Part shown: one piece after another, positions 1 through 7,721 of the stretch
How the letters are laid out: every line of letters begins with the position of its first letter
Numbering within the stretch: position 1 is the stretch's first letter
Assembly (NCBI RefSeq): GCF_000190735.1
Contig: NC_015177.1
Span: 930,001-994,000 of the forward strand
DNA from: Pseudopedobacter saltans DSM 12145
GTDB taxonomy: Bacteria > Bacteroidota > Bacteroidia > Sphingobacteriales > Sphingobacteriaceae
DNA: 64,000 bases
Direction of reading: 5' to 3'
Notes under the pieces: generated by a model
What the model saw: only the letters and a program-made list of their open reading frames with translations
Database searches by the model: none
What the model was told of the DNA's origin: nothing
Position numbers and translations under genes: made by a program

Positions 1-54
1 GAATAATAATCTATCCAATTTAACGATTTTGCTATCATATTGATGTTCATTCAT
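1..54 (-). CDS. possible start of a gene running off the left edge
   Basis: An ATG on the minus strand at 54 opens a frame with no stop for all 18 codons to the window edge. It would begin MNEHQYDSKIVKLDRLLF. It is divergent from ccoI, with an FNR/CRP-like palindrome between them, which is a common layout for a regulator or an oxygen-regulated gene. I do not recognise the family from 18 residues, and a frame this short can be open by chance. Confidence 0.35.
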   Translation of the reverse strand, partial: MNEHQYDSKIVKLDRLLF

Positions 55-60
55 GTTTTA

Positions 61-72
61 TGATATAGATCA
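61..72. promoter_or_regulatory. possible FNR/CRP-family binding site
   Basis: TGAT-ATAG-ATCA is an exact TGAT-N4-ATCA palindrome, the core of the FNR/CRP-type site TTGAT-N4-ATCAA. The outermost bases differ (A and C). It lies 58 bases before the ccoI start and 6 bases from the possible divergent start at 54. Oxygen control of copper delivery to a cbb3 oxidase would fit FNR, but the regulator is inferred. Confidence 0.45.
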
Positions 73-130
73 CAATTTATAAAGCCTGCACATCATTTGC
101 CTGAAATGTTAACTTATAGATGTTTGTACT

Positions 131-2515
131 ATGCCTACAGCAACTAAAACAACTTGTTATCATTGCGGAAATGATTGCTATACAGAAGAATTCCAACATG
201 CGGAAAAAGAATTCTGTTGTAGCGGATGTTTAAGTGTATATCAGATACTTACGAAAAGTAATTTAAGCAATTACTACAAGCTTAATCGTCATCCCGGAGA
301 ATCCAGAATTTCAGTTACAGATAAGTATCTTTATTTAGATGAAGAGGAGTTTGTAAATAAACTGATTGACTACAGAGATTCACAGAAAACCATTTTAACT
401 TTCTACATTCCGGCAATTCACTGTAGCTCCTGTATTTGGCTACTGGAAAGGCTTAATTCATTAGACGATGGAATCATAGAAAACCGTGTGGATTTCTTAA
501 AGAAACAGGTGCACATTCAGTTTAATCAAAGCAAGACCAGTCTTAGAAAGCTGGTAGAGCTATTGGCAAGCATAGGGTATGAACCTTTAATCAGCTTAAA
601 TGACGTTATTAAAGAAAATAAAGCTATAAAAGATGATACACCTACGAAAATAGCCGTCGCGGGGTTCTGTTTTGGTAATATCATGATGCTTAGTTTCCCC
701 TCTTATTTCGGTTTATCGGAAGCAGAAGCTCAATTTGGACAGTTTTTTGGTTTAATCAATGTATTGCTTTGTTTTCCTGTTTTCTTTTACTCCGGTCGTG
801 ATTATTTTAAAAACGCCTACCATAGTTTAGCGAATAGGGTTTTGGATATAAATTTCCCCTTAGCTTTGGGTATATTAGTAATGTTTGTAAGGACATTGGC
901 AGAATGGACTTTCGGTTTAGGAGAAGGTTACGCAGATAGTCTGGCAGGATTAGTATTTTTCTTAAATGTTGGAAAATACATGCAAAACAGAACGTATTAT
1001 CATCTTTCTTTTGAACGCGATTATCGGTCTTTTTTCCCGGTTGCTGTTCAGGTTGTGAAGGAAAATGGAGAAGAAATTCCAACTCCTTTGGAGAATTTGA
1101 AGAAGGGGGATCGGATTAGAGTTAAGAACCAGGAAATTATTCCTGCTGATTCGATTTTACTAAGAGGCGAGGGACTTATAGATTTTAGCTTTGTAACTGG
1201 CGAGTCTCAGCCAGTCAATAAGGTACTAGGAGAAATAATATATGCTGGTGGAAGGCAAACAGGTAAATCTTTGGAATTGGAAGTTGTAAAACCTGTTTCA
1301 CAAAGTTATTTAACTAGTTTATGGAATAATGAAGTATTTGACAAACATCAGCAAAATAAAATAAAAACCTTTTTAAGTGTTGTTAGCCATTATTTCAGCA
1401 TTATTCTATTAATAATCGCTTTTGGATCCTTAATTTATTGGTTACCCATAGATTGGAAAGTAGGTGTTTCTGCATTTACCGCAGTATTGATTATAGCTTG
1501 TCCTTGTGCGCTTGCTTTAAGTACACCATTTACAATGTCTACAGCATTAAGCATTTTAGATAAGAACAAATTCTACCTTAAAAATACTGATGTTGTAGAG
1601 CAATTAGCTGCTGTAAACACAATAACTTTTGATAAAACAGGTACAGTAAGCATTTCTGAAGTGCAGGGAGTTGTTTTTAAAGGAATAATGGAGGAGAACG
1701 AAAAGCAACTAATTTATAATGTTTGTAAAAACTCTTCACATCCACATAGTATAAGGATTTCCAATTTCTTAGGAAAGCGTAAAGACATCAAGATAGATAA
1801 TTATGAAGAAATACTTGGTAAAGGAATAAAAGCGATTGTAGAAGGAGAATGTGTTCTGATAGGAAGTAGTTCTTTCGTTACCGGAATTTCGCAAAAAGAA
1901 ATAGAAACACCTGAAGTACATATTAAAATAGATAATAAGTATATTGGTTTTTTTCAGATAAAACAACGATTTAGAGAAGATTTAGATGTTTTATTGACTT
2001 CTTTAAATAAAGACTACCAGACTTATTTATTGTCTGGAGATACCGAACAAGATGCAGTTGTTCTGAATCAGTTTTTTAAAAGTAAAGACGATTTGAAATT
2101 TAAGCAATCACCAGAAGATAAACTAAACTTTATCAAATCTAAACAGGAGAATGGCTCTAAGGTACTAATGGTAGGTGACGGGCTGAATGACTCCGGAGCT
2201 TTAAAGCAAAGCGACGCAGGCATTGCTGTAACAGATAATATTAATAATTTTACTCCAGGCAGTGATGCAGTCTTGGATGGAACTATGTTAAATAAGTTGC
2301 CGGATTTCCTAAGATTTTGCAAATCGTCAGTAAAGGTGATTCATAAATCTTTTTGTATATCTTTAGTTTATAATGTATTTGGATTGGCATTTGCTGTTTC
2401 TGGACAATTGTCTCCATTATTTGCAGCTATATTGATGCCGTTAAGTACGATAACAATTATTTCGTTTACAACATTGGCAGTAAGAGCATCTGCAAAAAAA
2501 ATAGGATTATTATGA
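131..2515 (+). CDS. ccoI: copper-transporting P1B-type ATPase, CcoI/FixI type
   Basis: This inner-membrane pump moves copper for assembly of cbb3-type cytochrome oxidase. The 794-residue protein starts with a Cys-rich metal-binding module (C9-x2-C12, C16, C29-C30-x2-C33), then an HMA domain with HCSSC at 97-101. Membrane helices follow, then the TGES actuator loop at 356-359, the CPC copper site at 457-459, the phosphorylated Asp in DKTGT at 501-505, and a GDGLND hinge near the C terminus. The Cys-rich N-terminal module and the ccoS gene overlapping its stop mark it as CcoI rather than CopA. The oxidase genes ccoNOP are not in the window. The ATG at 131 gives the normal N terminus. Confidence 0.93.
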   Translation: MPTATKTTCYHCGNDCYTEEFQHAEKEFCCSGCLSVYQILTKSNLSNYYKLNRHPGESRISVTDKYLYLDEEEFVNKLIDYRDSQKTILTFYIPAIHCSSCIWLLERLNSLDDGIIENRVDFLKKQVHIQFNQSKTSLRKLVELLASIGYEPLISLNDVIKENKAIKDDTPTKIAVAGFCFGNIMMLSFPSYFGLSEAEAQFGQFFGLINVLLCFPVFFYSGRDYFKNAYHSLANRVLDINFPLALGILVMFVRTLAEWTFGLGEGYADSLAGLVFFLNVGKYMQNRTYYHLSFERDYRSFFPVAVQVVKENGEEIPTPLENLKKGDRIRVKNQEIIPADSILLRGEGLIDFSFVTGESQPVNKVLGEIIYAGGRQTGKSLELEVVKPVSQSYLTSLWNNEVFDKHQQNKIKTFLSVVSHYFSIILLIIAFGSLIYWLPIDWKVGVSAFTAVLIIACPCALALSTPFTMSTALSILDKNKFYLKNTDVVEQLAAVNTITFDKTGTVSISEVQGVVFKGIMEENEKQLIYNVCKNSSHPHSIRISNFLGKRKDIKIDNYEEILGKGIKAIVEGECVLIGSSSFVTGISQKEIETPEVHIKIDNKYIGFFQIKQRFREDLDVLLTSLNKDYQTYLLSGDTEQDAVVLNQFFKSKDDLKFKQSPEDKLNFIKSKQENGSKVLMVGDGLNDSGALKQSDAGIAVTDNINNFTPGSDAVLDGTMLNKLPDFLRFCKSSVKVIHKSFCISLVYNVFGLAFAVSGQLSPLFAAILMPLSTITIISFTTLAVRASAKKIGLL

Positions 2516-2670
2516 AAGCGATTTTCTTTTTAATAGGATGTAGTGTACTGGTAGCTCTCCTGTTTCTGATAGCCTTCTTATGGGCTCAAAGGAGTGGACA
2601 AAACGAAGATTTATATACTCCATCGGTTAGAATGTTGTTTGATGACGATGGAACTGAAAAAGATGAATAA
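2512..2670 (+). CDS. ccoS: cbb3-type cytochrome oxidase assembly protein CcoS
   Basis: CcoS is a one-helix membrane protein needed to put cofactors into cbb3 oxidase. This 52-residue frame begins MKAIFFLIGC, has one hydrophobic helix over residues 3-24 ending in WAQRSGQ, and an acidic tail. The helix-W-A-Q-x-S-G-Q-x-(D/E)-D layout is typical of CcoS. Its ATG overlaps the ccoI stop (ATGA, 2512-2515), so the two are translationally coupled. It is short enough to be missed by length filters. Confidence 0.9.
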   Translation: MKAIFFLIGCSVLVALLFLIAFLWAQRSGQNEDLYTPSVRMLFDDDGTEKDE

Positions 2671-2830
2671 AATAATTTGCAGAAAATTTGGTACAATTTG
2701 AAAAATAAATGTTTATTTGCCTTAGGAACTGCTATGAGTACTAAGATACTAGGTTCATTAGAGATTAGTGTCGATAATATTATAGGTTTTAACATAAATT
2801 AATTTTAAATTCAACAAAAAAACATTTGTT

Positions 2831-3010
2831 ATGGAAAAATTCTCAAAAGTGAAAGAGTTAATCGCTTCAGCTGAGGCAGATGCAGAAAAATTTTACAACA
2901 ACGGAAACGGTGCTGCTGGTACTCGTTTAAGAAAAGCTTTACAAGAAATTAAAGGCTTAGCCCAAGAAATTCGTAACGAAGTTACTGAATTGAAAAACAA
3001 AGAAAAATAG
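2831..3010 (+). CDS. histone H1-like protein (Hc1 family)
   Basis: This 59-residue, helical, charged protein (MEKFSKVKELIASAEADAEK at its start) matches the short Hc1-type nucleoid proteins found throughout Bacteroidota. It has the GNGAAGTRLRKALQEIK core, in which the TR-LRK segment is the conserved part. It likely binds DNA in the nucleoid. It stands alone, 160 bases after ccoS, and ends just before a strong terminator. The 2671-2830 leader is AT-rich with several TTTG boxes, but I could not fix one promoter. Confidence 0.85.
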   Translation: MEKFSKVKELIASAEADAEKFYNNGNGAAGTRLRKALQEIKGLAQEIRNEVTELKNKEK

Positions 3011-3032
3011 TATTCGTTCTCAGAAAATAGGA

Positions 3033-3065
3033 AAAAAGCCCCAATATAAACATATGGGGCTTTTT
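3033..3065. terminator. bidirectional intrinsic terminator
   Basis: A perfect 11-bp stem, AAAAAGCCCCA (3033-3043) with TGGGGCTTTTT (3055-3065) and an 11-base loop, gives a U run on both strands. It separates the convergent histone-like gene and MFS gene. Confidence 0.9.
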
Positions 3066-3084
3066 GTTAAGCAAATTATATGAA

Positions 3085-4308
3085 TTATTGAGCCTTTTTA
3101 GGTTCGATATTAGGTAGAAAACCTGTGATAATTCCCAGCAAAGGAAGGAACGAACAAATATTGAATACATAAAAAATATCTGTTTTATCTGCCAGCCACC
3201 CTAAAAGCGCGGATCCGACTCCTCCCATTCCGAAAGCAAAGCCAAAGAATAATCCTGCTATCATTCCTACTTTACCAGGGAGAAGATCTGTAGCGTACAC
3301 TAAAATTGCTGAGAAGGCGGAAGCAATAATAACTCCTATAACGAGAGAAAGAGCTGCTGTCCAGAATAAATTAACATGAGGTAGTAGCAAAGTAAAAGGA
3401 GCCGCACCTAAAATGGAAATCCAGATAATATATTTCCTTCCAAACCTATCACCAAGTGGGCCGCCTATAATCGTCCCAATTGCAATTGCTGCCAGAAATA
3501 AAAACAGATACATCTGTGATTCCTGAACAGAAACATTAAACTTTTCTATTAAAAAGAAAGTTAGATAGCTTGTAAGGCTGGCCATATAAAAGTATTTGGA
3601 GAATATCAGGACTAATAAAATAATCAGCGCCGACGTTATTCTGCCTTTTGACAGCTTTAAACTACCGTCATGAATAGGTTTGGCTGTTTGCTTTTTCAGG
3701 TATAAATGATTGTTGTACCATTTTCCAATCTTTGTAAGAATAATTAGTCCCATCACACCAATAACGGTGAACCATAGTATGTGAGTTTGTCCATGAGGAA
3801 TAACAATCAATGCAGCTAGTAAAGGTCCGATAGCACTTCCCGTATTTCCCCCCAGTTGGAAAATTGACTGGGCCAAGCCTTTTTTACCTCCGGAGGCCAT
3901 ATGTGCTACTCTGGAAGATTCCGGATGAAATATTGACGATCCTATCCCGACAAAACTAACAGAAAGAAGTAATTGTGCGAAAGTATTTGAAAAAGCTAAT
4001 AAGATAAGCCCCACTGTTGTACTGGACATTCCAATAACCAAAGAGAATGGTTTTGGCTTTTTGTCTGTATAACTTCCAATAAATGGCTGTAAAATAGAAG
4101 CTGTAAGCTGATAGGTGAGCGTGATTAATCCTATTTGTGCATAAGTGAGATTAAAGTTTTGTTTGATTAAAGGATATAAAGAAGGGATTACCGATTGTAT
4201 CAAATCATTAATCAGGTGAGTAAAGCTGATTGTAAATAAAATCGTGTAAATTGTTTTTTGTGCTATTTTATTAGCGTCTTGTTGAAGGTATTGTTCTTGA
4301 GCTTCCAT
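3085..4308 (-). CDS. MFS exporter, fosmidomycin-resistance (Fsr) type
   Basis: This is a 407-residue, 12-helix major facilitator protein of the inner membrane. The opening FTISFTHLINDLIQSVIPSL helix, the YTDKKPKP loop between helices 2 and 3, and the HPESSRVAHMASGGKKG segment after helix 4 are typical of the Fsr group. Fsr of E. coli exports fosmidomycin; the substrate here is unknown. It lies 14 bases after the FadR-type regulator on the same strand, so the two are probably one operon. Confidence 0.85.
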   Translation of the reverse strand: MEAQEQYLQQDANKIAQKTIYTILFTISFTHLINDLIQSVIPSLYPLIKQNFNLTYAQIGLITLTYQLTASILQPFIGSYTDKKPKPFSLVIGMSSTTVGLILLAFSNTFAQLLLSVSFVGIGSSIFHPESSRVAHMASGGKKGLAQSIFQLGGNTGSAIGPLLAALIVIPHGQTHILWFTVIGVMGLIILTKIGKWYNNHLYLKKQTAKPIHDGSLKLSKGRITSALIILLVLIFSKYFYMASLTSYLTFFLIEKFNVSVQESQMYLFLFLAAIAIGTIIGGPLGDRFGRKYIIWISILGAAPFTLLLPHVNLFWTAALSLVIGVIIASAFSAILVYATDLLPGKVGMIAGLFFGFAFGMGGVGSALLGWLADKTDIFYVFNICSFLPLLGIITGFLPNIEPKKAQ

Positions 4309-4322
4309 AAATCATGTAAATA

Positions 4323-4973
4323 TTAATGCCATTTGATTATCTTTTCTGCTACAGCCCAAGCGTCATTGGGCTTTTTATCTATGATTGCCTGTAATAGGTT
4401 TTCGTGTAGAGCTTGTGTTTCAATAAAAGAACCTGTATTGGAATAATGATTCATAAACCATTTTTTCAAATGTTTCGCAGCGGTTCGGTATAGTTCAAAA
4501 AATATTTCATTTTTTGAAGCAATAGCGATAGATGTATGAAAATTGAGATCTGCTTTTACACATTCCTCCAAATTTCCCGTAACGGCCTGTAGCTTTCTTT
4601 CAAGGAGATACGCTTTCATGGATCTGATATCCTCTTCAGATCGGTTAAAGGCAGCCTTTTCGGCTATTTTCATTTCTAAAAGGCGCCGTACTTCATCTAA
4701 ATCTTCCAGATTGGCCTTACTGAAATTTTTGTCCAACGGGTTCTTTATGTTAGATGCGTCTTCTACGAAAGTTCCAAGTCCTTGTTGAACTCTTAAATAA
4801 CCTGAATTGACCAATAGCTTTACGGCTTCTCTGATACTGGATCTGCCGACTCCAAAATCTTTCATTAGTTCTGGTTCAATAGGCAGTTTATCTCCGGATT
4901 TATAAAAGCCTGATAGGATTTGGTTTTTTATCTTATCGGAAACAGATTCTGCTAAGGATTTTTTAATAATCAT
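4323..4973 (-). CDS. GntR/FadR-family transcription regulator
   Basis: This 216-residue protein has an N-terminal winged helix (about 5-70; GVGRSSIREAVKLLVNSGYL is the recognition part) and a C-terminal all-helical FCD ligand-binding domain (about 88-210). The FCD domain carries the usual acidic/His positions (DLNFH and a later QALHENLL). It is 14 bases upstream of the Fsr-type exporter and probably controls it and itself. A 13-bp palindrome lies 10 bases before its ATG. FadR relatives usually sense small organic acids; the ligand here is not evident. Confidence 0.88.
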   Translation of the reverse strand: MIIKKSLAESVSDKIKNQILSGFYKSGDKLPIEPELMKDFGVGRSSIREAVKLLVNSGYLRVQQGLGTFVEDASNIKNPLDKNFSKANLEDLDEVRRLLEMKIAEKAAFNRSEEDIRSMKAYLLERKLQAVTGNLEECVKADLNFHTSIAIASKNEIFFELYRTAAKHLKKWFMNHYSNTGSFIETQALHENLLQAIIDKKPNDAWAVAEKIIKWH

Positions 4974-4983
4974 ATTACATCAT

Positions 4984-4996
4984 ATCATCTGATGAT
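4984..4996. promoter_or_regulatory. candidate FadR-type operator
   Basis: ATCATC-T-GATGAT is a perfect inverted repeat around one base. It is 10 bases upstream of the FadR-type ATG on the minus strand and would overlap the transcription start region. Size and symmetry suit a GntR/FadR dimer. Autorepression is inferred from position. Confidence 0.55.
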
Positions 4997-5092
4997 TCAA
5001 AAGTAGAATTTATTATAGAAAATCTAAAAAATATTTCAGTTTATTAGGATAGGAATAAAAGAAGGAAAGGAGTGAGCAATAAAGAGTAGTTG

Positions 5093-6034
5093 TTATTCTA
5101 CCGTCTTTATAAAAGTGATGTTCCGCTTCAAACCGGCTATTTTAGTACGCTTAACAGCAGATTTTTTAAAGACTTTGCCAAACACCTCTTCAGTAATTTC
5201 TTCCCAATCTCTTTTTGACATTTCCAGTAAATCCGGATGCGGATTAAAAGCTTCTTCCTGATGGATTACAGAAAAGCGATTCCACGGACAAACATTTTGG
5301 CAGACATCACAGCCAAACATCCAGTTATCCATTTTATTTTTAAAAGAATGGGGAATTTCTTCTTTCAGTTCTATCGTGAGATAAGAAATACATTTACTTC
5401 CATCGACTACATAAGGCGATACTATTGCTTCTGTAGGGCAGGCGTCTATACATCTTGTACATGTCCCACAATGATCAGTCGAAAAAGGAACATCATAAGC
5501 CAGTTCCATATCGACGATTAATTCGCCTAAAAAGAAGAACGAACCACTTTTATTATTTATGATATTGGCATTTTTTCCAACCCATCCTAATCCGCCTTTT
5601 TTGGCCCAGGCTTTATCCAGAACAGGTGCCGAATCGACAAATGCCCGTCCTGATACCGCTCCAATATTTTCTTCAATAAAATGATGAAGTGATTTCAACT
5701 TATCTTTTATAACAAAATGATAGTCTGTGCCATAAGCGTACTTTGAAATTTTAGGAGCAGATTCATCGTTTTGTTTTGCATCGGTATAATAGTTCAATGC
5801 AATGGAGATAACAGATTTAGCACCATCCACCAAAAGCCTTGGATCCAGTCTCTTATCGAAATGATTGTTCATGTAAGCCATTTCGCCTTGATAATCATTT
5901 CGGAGCCATTTTTCTAATCGGGAAGCTTCTTCTTCAAGGAATTCGGCTTTTGAAATACCACAAAACAAAAAACCTAAGCGTTTGGCCTCGGCTTTTATCA
6001 TTTCACTGTATTTCAATTTCTGTTGCTCGTTCAT
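5093..6034 (-). CDS. queG: epoxyqueuosine reductase QueG
   Basis: QueG reduces epoxyqueuosine to queuosine at the tRNA wobble position, using cobalamin and two [4Fe-4S] clusters. In this 313-residue protein the catalytic Asp is D134 in [11 protein letters not shown]. The clusters bind C189-x2-C192-x2-C195-x3-C199 and C242-x2-C245-x3-C249, with a further Cys at 215. It has no HEAT-repeat extension, which is common for the shorter form. It is followed on the same strand by the gap at 5004-5092, in which I see nothing. Confidence 0.95.
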   Translation of the reverse strand: MNEQQKLKYSEMIKAEAKRLGFLFCGISKAEFLEEEASRLEKWLRNDYQGEMAYMNNHFDKRLDPRLLVDGAKSVISIALNYYTDAKQNDESAPKISKYAYGTDYHFVIKDKLKSLHHFIEENIGAVSGRAFVDSAPVLDKAWAKKGGLGWVGKNANIINNKSGSFFFLGELIVDMELAYDVPFSTDHCGTCTRCIDACPTEAIVSPYVVDGSKCISYLTIELKEEIPHSFKNKMDNWMFGCDVCQNVCPWNRFSVIHQEEAFNPHPDLLEMSKRDWEEITEEVFGKVFKKSAVKRTKIAGLKRNITFIKTVE

Positions 6035-6071
6035 CTGTTGATAAATAAAAGCTTTTGCTTTTTCCTGTATC

Positions 6072-6815
6072 TTATAAAAGATTTAATAATTCTCGCAAGA
6101 TTAACCCGACAATTAGGGCTATAGAAAAGCTTATCAATGTGCCTAACAAAATATATTCCGTTAGTTTTTTGTCTTTGGAGTTTGTGAGGTCGCCAAATCT
6201 AAATATAGATTTCGCAGCCAGCAAATATCCTATTCCTTCCAGAAAATTGATACTGATAAATGTAACAATCAGGATTCGTTCTAAAATACCGATATATTTT
6301 CCCGCGTCTTTCAGCGAATCTGTGTCCAGAGATTCATCGTTTTCTTTTAAGGCGCTATACCATTTATTGAAAAACAATTTGAGCAGGGTAGGAGCTACAG
6401 ATGTAACCATTAAAAATGCAATTGCATAAAGCATTATCGTTTCAATAGATAATGACATAGTTATCATCTCTACATTTCCAAAATATCCATAAAAAACCAA
6501 TGCGATTACAATTATATGCAATAGCTGATCTAAGGTGAAAAGTAGCAATTTATAACCCGTTGACTTTTTTTCCAGATAAATCTTTCCCAGATCTATGAAA
6601 AAATGAGATATAAGAATTATGAGTAAACCTAACCAATATTCCGATAATGATCCTATAAAAAATAGCAATATGAGTAAGGTATGTACTCCTATATGATAAT
6701 ACAGGTACTTAGAGTGAGCGCCATTTCTGTTCCTCTCCGCAATCCATTTATTACTTTGCAGCGAGAAATCGCCAATAATATGCGCCAATATTAATTTTAG
6801 GATGAAGATGTACAT
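6072..6815 (-). CDS. DUF3307 membrane protein, partner of SatD
   Basis: This 247-residue integral membrane protein has about six hydrophobic segments and no characterised function. Polar residues cluster at or in the helices: H12-x2-GD16-x3-Q20, H41-x3-H45, H71-x3-D75 and D96-Q-x2-H100. The pattern resembles intramembrane metal-binding hydrolases such as the YdjM type, but that is only an analogy. Its ATG lies inside the 3' end of satD (19-base overlap), so the two are translationally coupled. DUF3307 proteins are found next to SatD-like proteins in other bacteria. The substrate and role are unknown. Confidence 0.8.
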   Translation of the reverse strand: MYIFILKLILAHIIGDFSLQSNKWIAERNRNGAHSKYLYYHIGVHTLLILLFFIGSLSEYWLGLLIILISHFFIDLGKIYLEKKSTGYKLLLFTLDQLLHIIVIALVFYGYFGNVEMITMSLSIETIMLYAIAFLMVTSVAPTLLKLFFNKWYSALKENDESLDTDSLKDAGKYIGILERILIVTFISINFLEGIGYLLAAKSIFRFGDLTNSKDKKLTEYILLGTLISFSIALIVGLILRELLNLL

Positions 6816-7411
6816 TTAGCGATTAAGGTTTTTTGACAATAATTGATGGTTTTCAGGATATAATCGTAACCTGCTTTTTTTAGCTCTCTACTAATCTGGC
6901 TCTGCTTCTTGCCAATCTTATTGGTGAGCTCCGCTTGGTTGAGTTCTTTATAGGCTAAACTGTAATATACAGTTGAAGATACGTTGGCATTCCAGTTATG
7001 GATAATGAAAGCCATTAAGTCTAAGTAGATATTCAGCTGTTCATCCAGATCTTTCCATGGTGTTTTTATCTTTAATGTTTCTTTTTGTAAAGCATCAAAG
7101 GTTTCACCCGAAAATACAAACGCCTGTCCGTTAGATTTTTTCAGCGAGTCTGCTTCATAATCTTTCTCACCGATACCTACAGCCATTCTTACATCTAATC
7201 CCTGTATAGATTTAATGATAGTTTTAATATAAATAATGGCTTCAAAAGCTTGTTCTATAGATGTTTCCATTTGAAAACTATCGCCCCTGTATATTTCCCA
7301 GCTGCTTTTTTTTAGAGCATATTTAGCCAATGCTTTTTCTAACAAAGGGAGCCAAAGTTTTGTATCGACTTGTCGGGAATTAATAATATCTCCGGTTAAT
7401 ATAGCTATCAC
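6797..7411 (-). CDS. SatD-family protein: cyclase-like domain plus C-terminal HTH
   Basis: This 204-residue protein belongs to the SatD family, whose role is unknown. Residues 1-120 resemble a class III nucleotide cyclase core: ILTGDIINSR (D8) at the first metal position, IYRGDSF (D44) at the second, then DVRMAVGIGE and SNGQAFVFSGETFDAL where cyclases have R-x-GI-x-GE and G-x-x-VN-x-AAR. Residues 157-185 (NQAELTNKIGKKQSQISREL) form a clear helix-turn-helix. Cyclase activity is not shown; the fold may be a ligand sensor only. It overlaps the DUF3307 gene and has an array of inverted repeats right upstream that its HTH could bind. Confidence 0.75.
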   Translation of the reverse strand: MIAILTGDIINSRQVDTKLWLPLLEKALAKYALKKSSWEIYRGDSFQMETSIEQAFEAIIYIKTIIKSIQGLDVRMAVGIGEKDYEADSLKKSNGQAFVFSGETFDALQKETLKIKTPWKDLDEQLNIYLDLMAFIIHNWNANVSSTVYYSLAYKELNQAELTNKIGKKQSQISRELKKAGYDYILKTINYCQKTLIAKCTSSS

Positions 7412-7412
7412 T

Positions 7413-7510
7413 TTATAACTGTTATAAAAGCAAATATAACCGATTTTGGTTATAATTTTGAATATAACTGATTTTAGTTATAATCTAAAATATAACAGTA
7501 TTTGGTTATA
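7413..7510. promoter_or_regulatory. phased array of inverted-repeat operators upstream of satD
   Basis: Three TATAAC-N8-GTTATA inverted repeats lie at 7435-7454, 7463-7482 and 7491-7510, each start exactly 28 bases after the last. A fourth, tighter palindrome, TTATAAC-T-GTTATAA, is at 7413-7427, directly before the satD ATG. In the first two, the bases next to the arms change together (C...G and T...A around GATTTT), which keeps the symmetry. The likely ligand is the SatD HTH or another dimeric regulator; this is inferred. Confidence 0.75.
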
Positions 7511-7654
7511 TTAATCCAGACTATTCTTTAAAACCCAATATCTATAGCCTGTAATAGCTTTTTCAAACTTAGTCAGTTTAACCGGATCTTTTTTGTACAG
7601 ACTGGGTAACAGCTTTTTATTTAAAGAATTTAAGAGTTTAAACAGGCCTTTCAT
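7511..7654 (-). CDS. small basic protein, 47 residues, unknown function
   Basis: An ATG at 7654 opens a 47-codon frame (MKGLFKLLNSLNKKLLPSLY at its start, ending VLKNSLD) with a TAA at 7511-7513. It is Lys/Leu-rich with an aromatic GYRYWVL patch, has no membrane helix, and its composition looks like a real protein. It resembles small conserved proteins I associate with Sphingobacteriaceae, but I cannot name a family. Its stop abuts the satD operator array, so it may read into satD or be its own unit. Confidence 0.55.
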   Translation of the reverse strand: MKGLFKLLNSLNKKLLPSLYKKDPVKLTKFEKAITGYRYWVLKNSLD

Positions 7655-7721
7655 GATTATGATTTAGCTAAATATAGTTAGAGTCTATTTAAAATTCATT
7701 TATCTTTTTAAGATTCTCAAT

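Noticed and set aside
96-126. TTTG-N17-TAgatgTTTG as promoter of ccoI
   Set aside because: The -7 box is not an exact TAnnTTTG, and the start site would fall in the ATG itself. Not listed.
807-1082. Other-strand open frames inside ccoI and many other genes
   Set aside because: They lie opposite strongly conserved coding sequence and show no protein-like features.
6072-6815. Prophage origin for the DUF3307 gene
   Set aside because: DUF3307 occurs in some phages, but the neighbours are chromosomal and the SatD pairing is common outside phages; no phage genes nearby.
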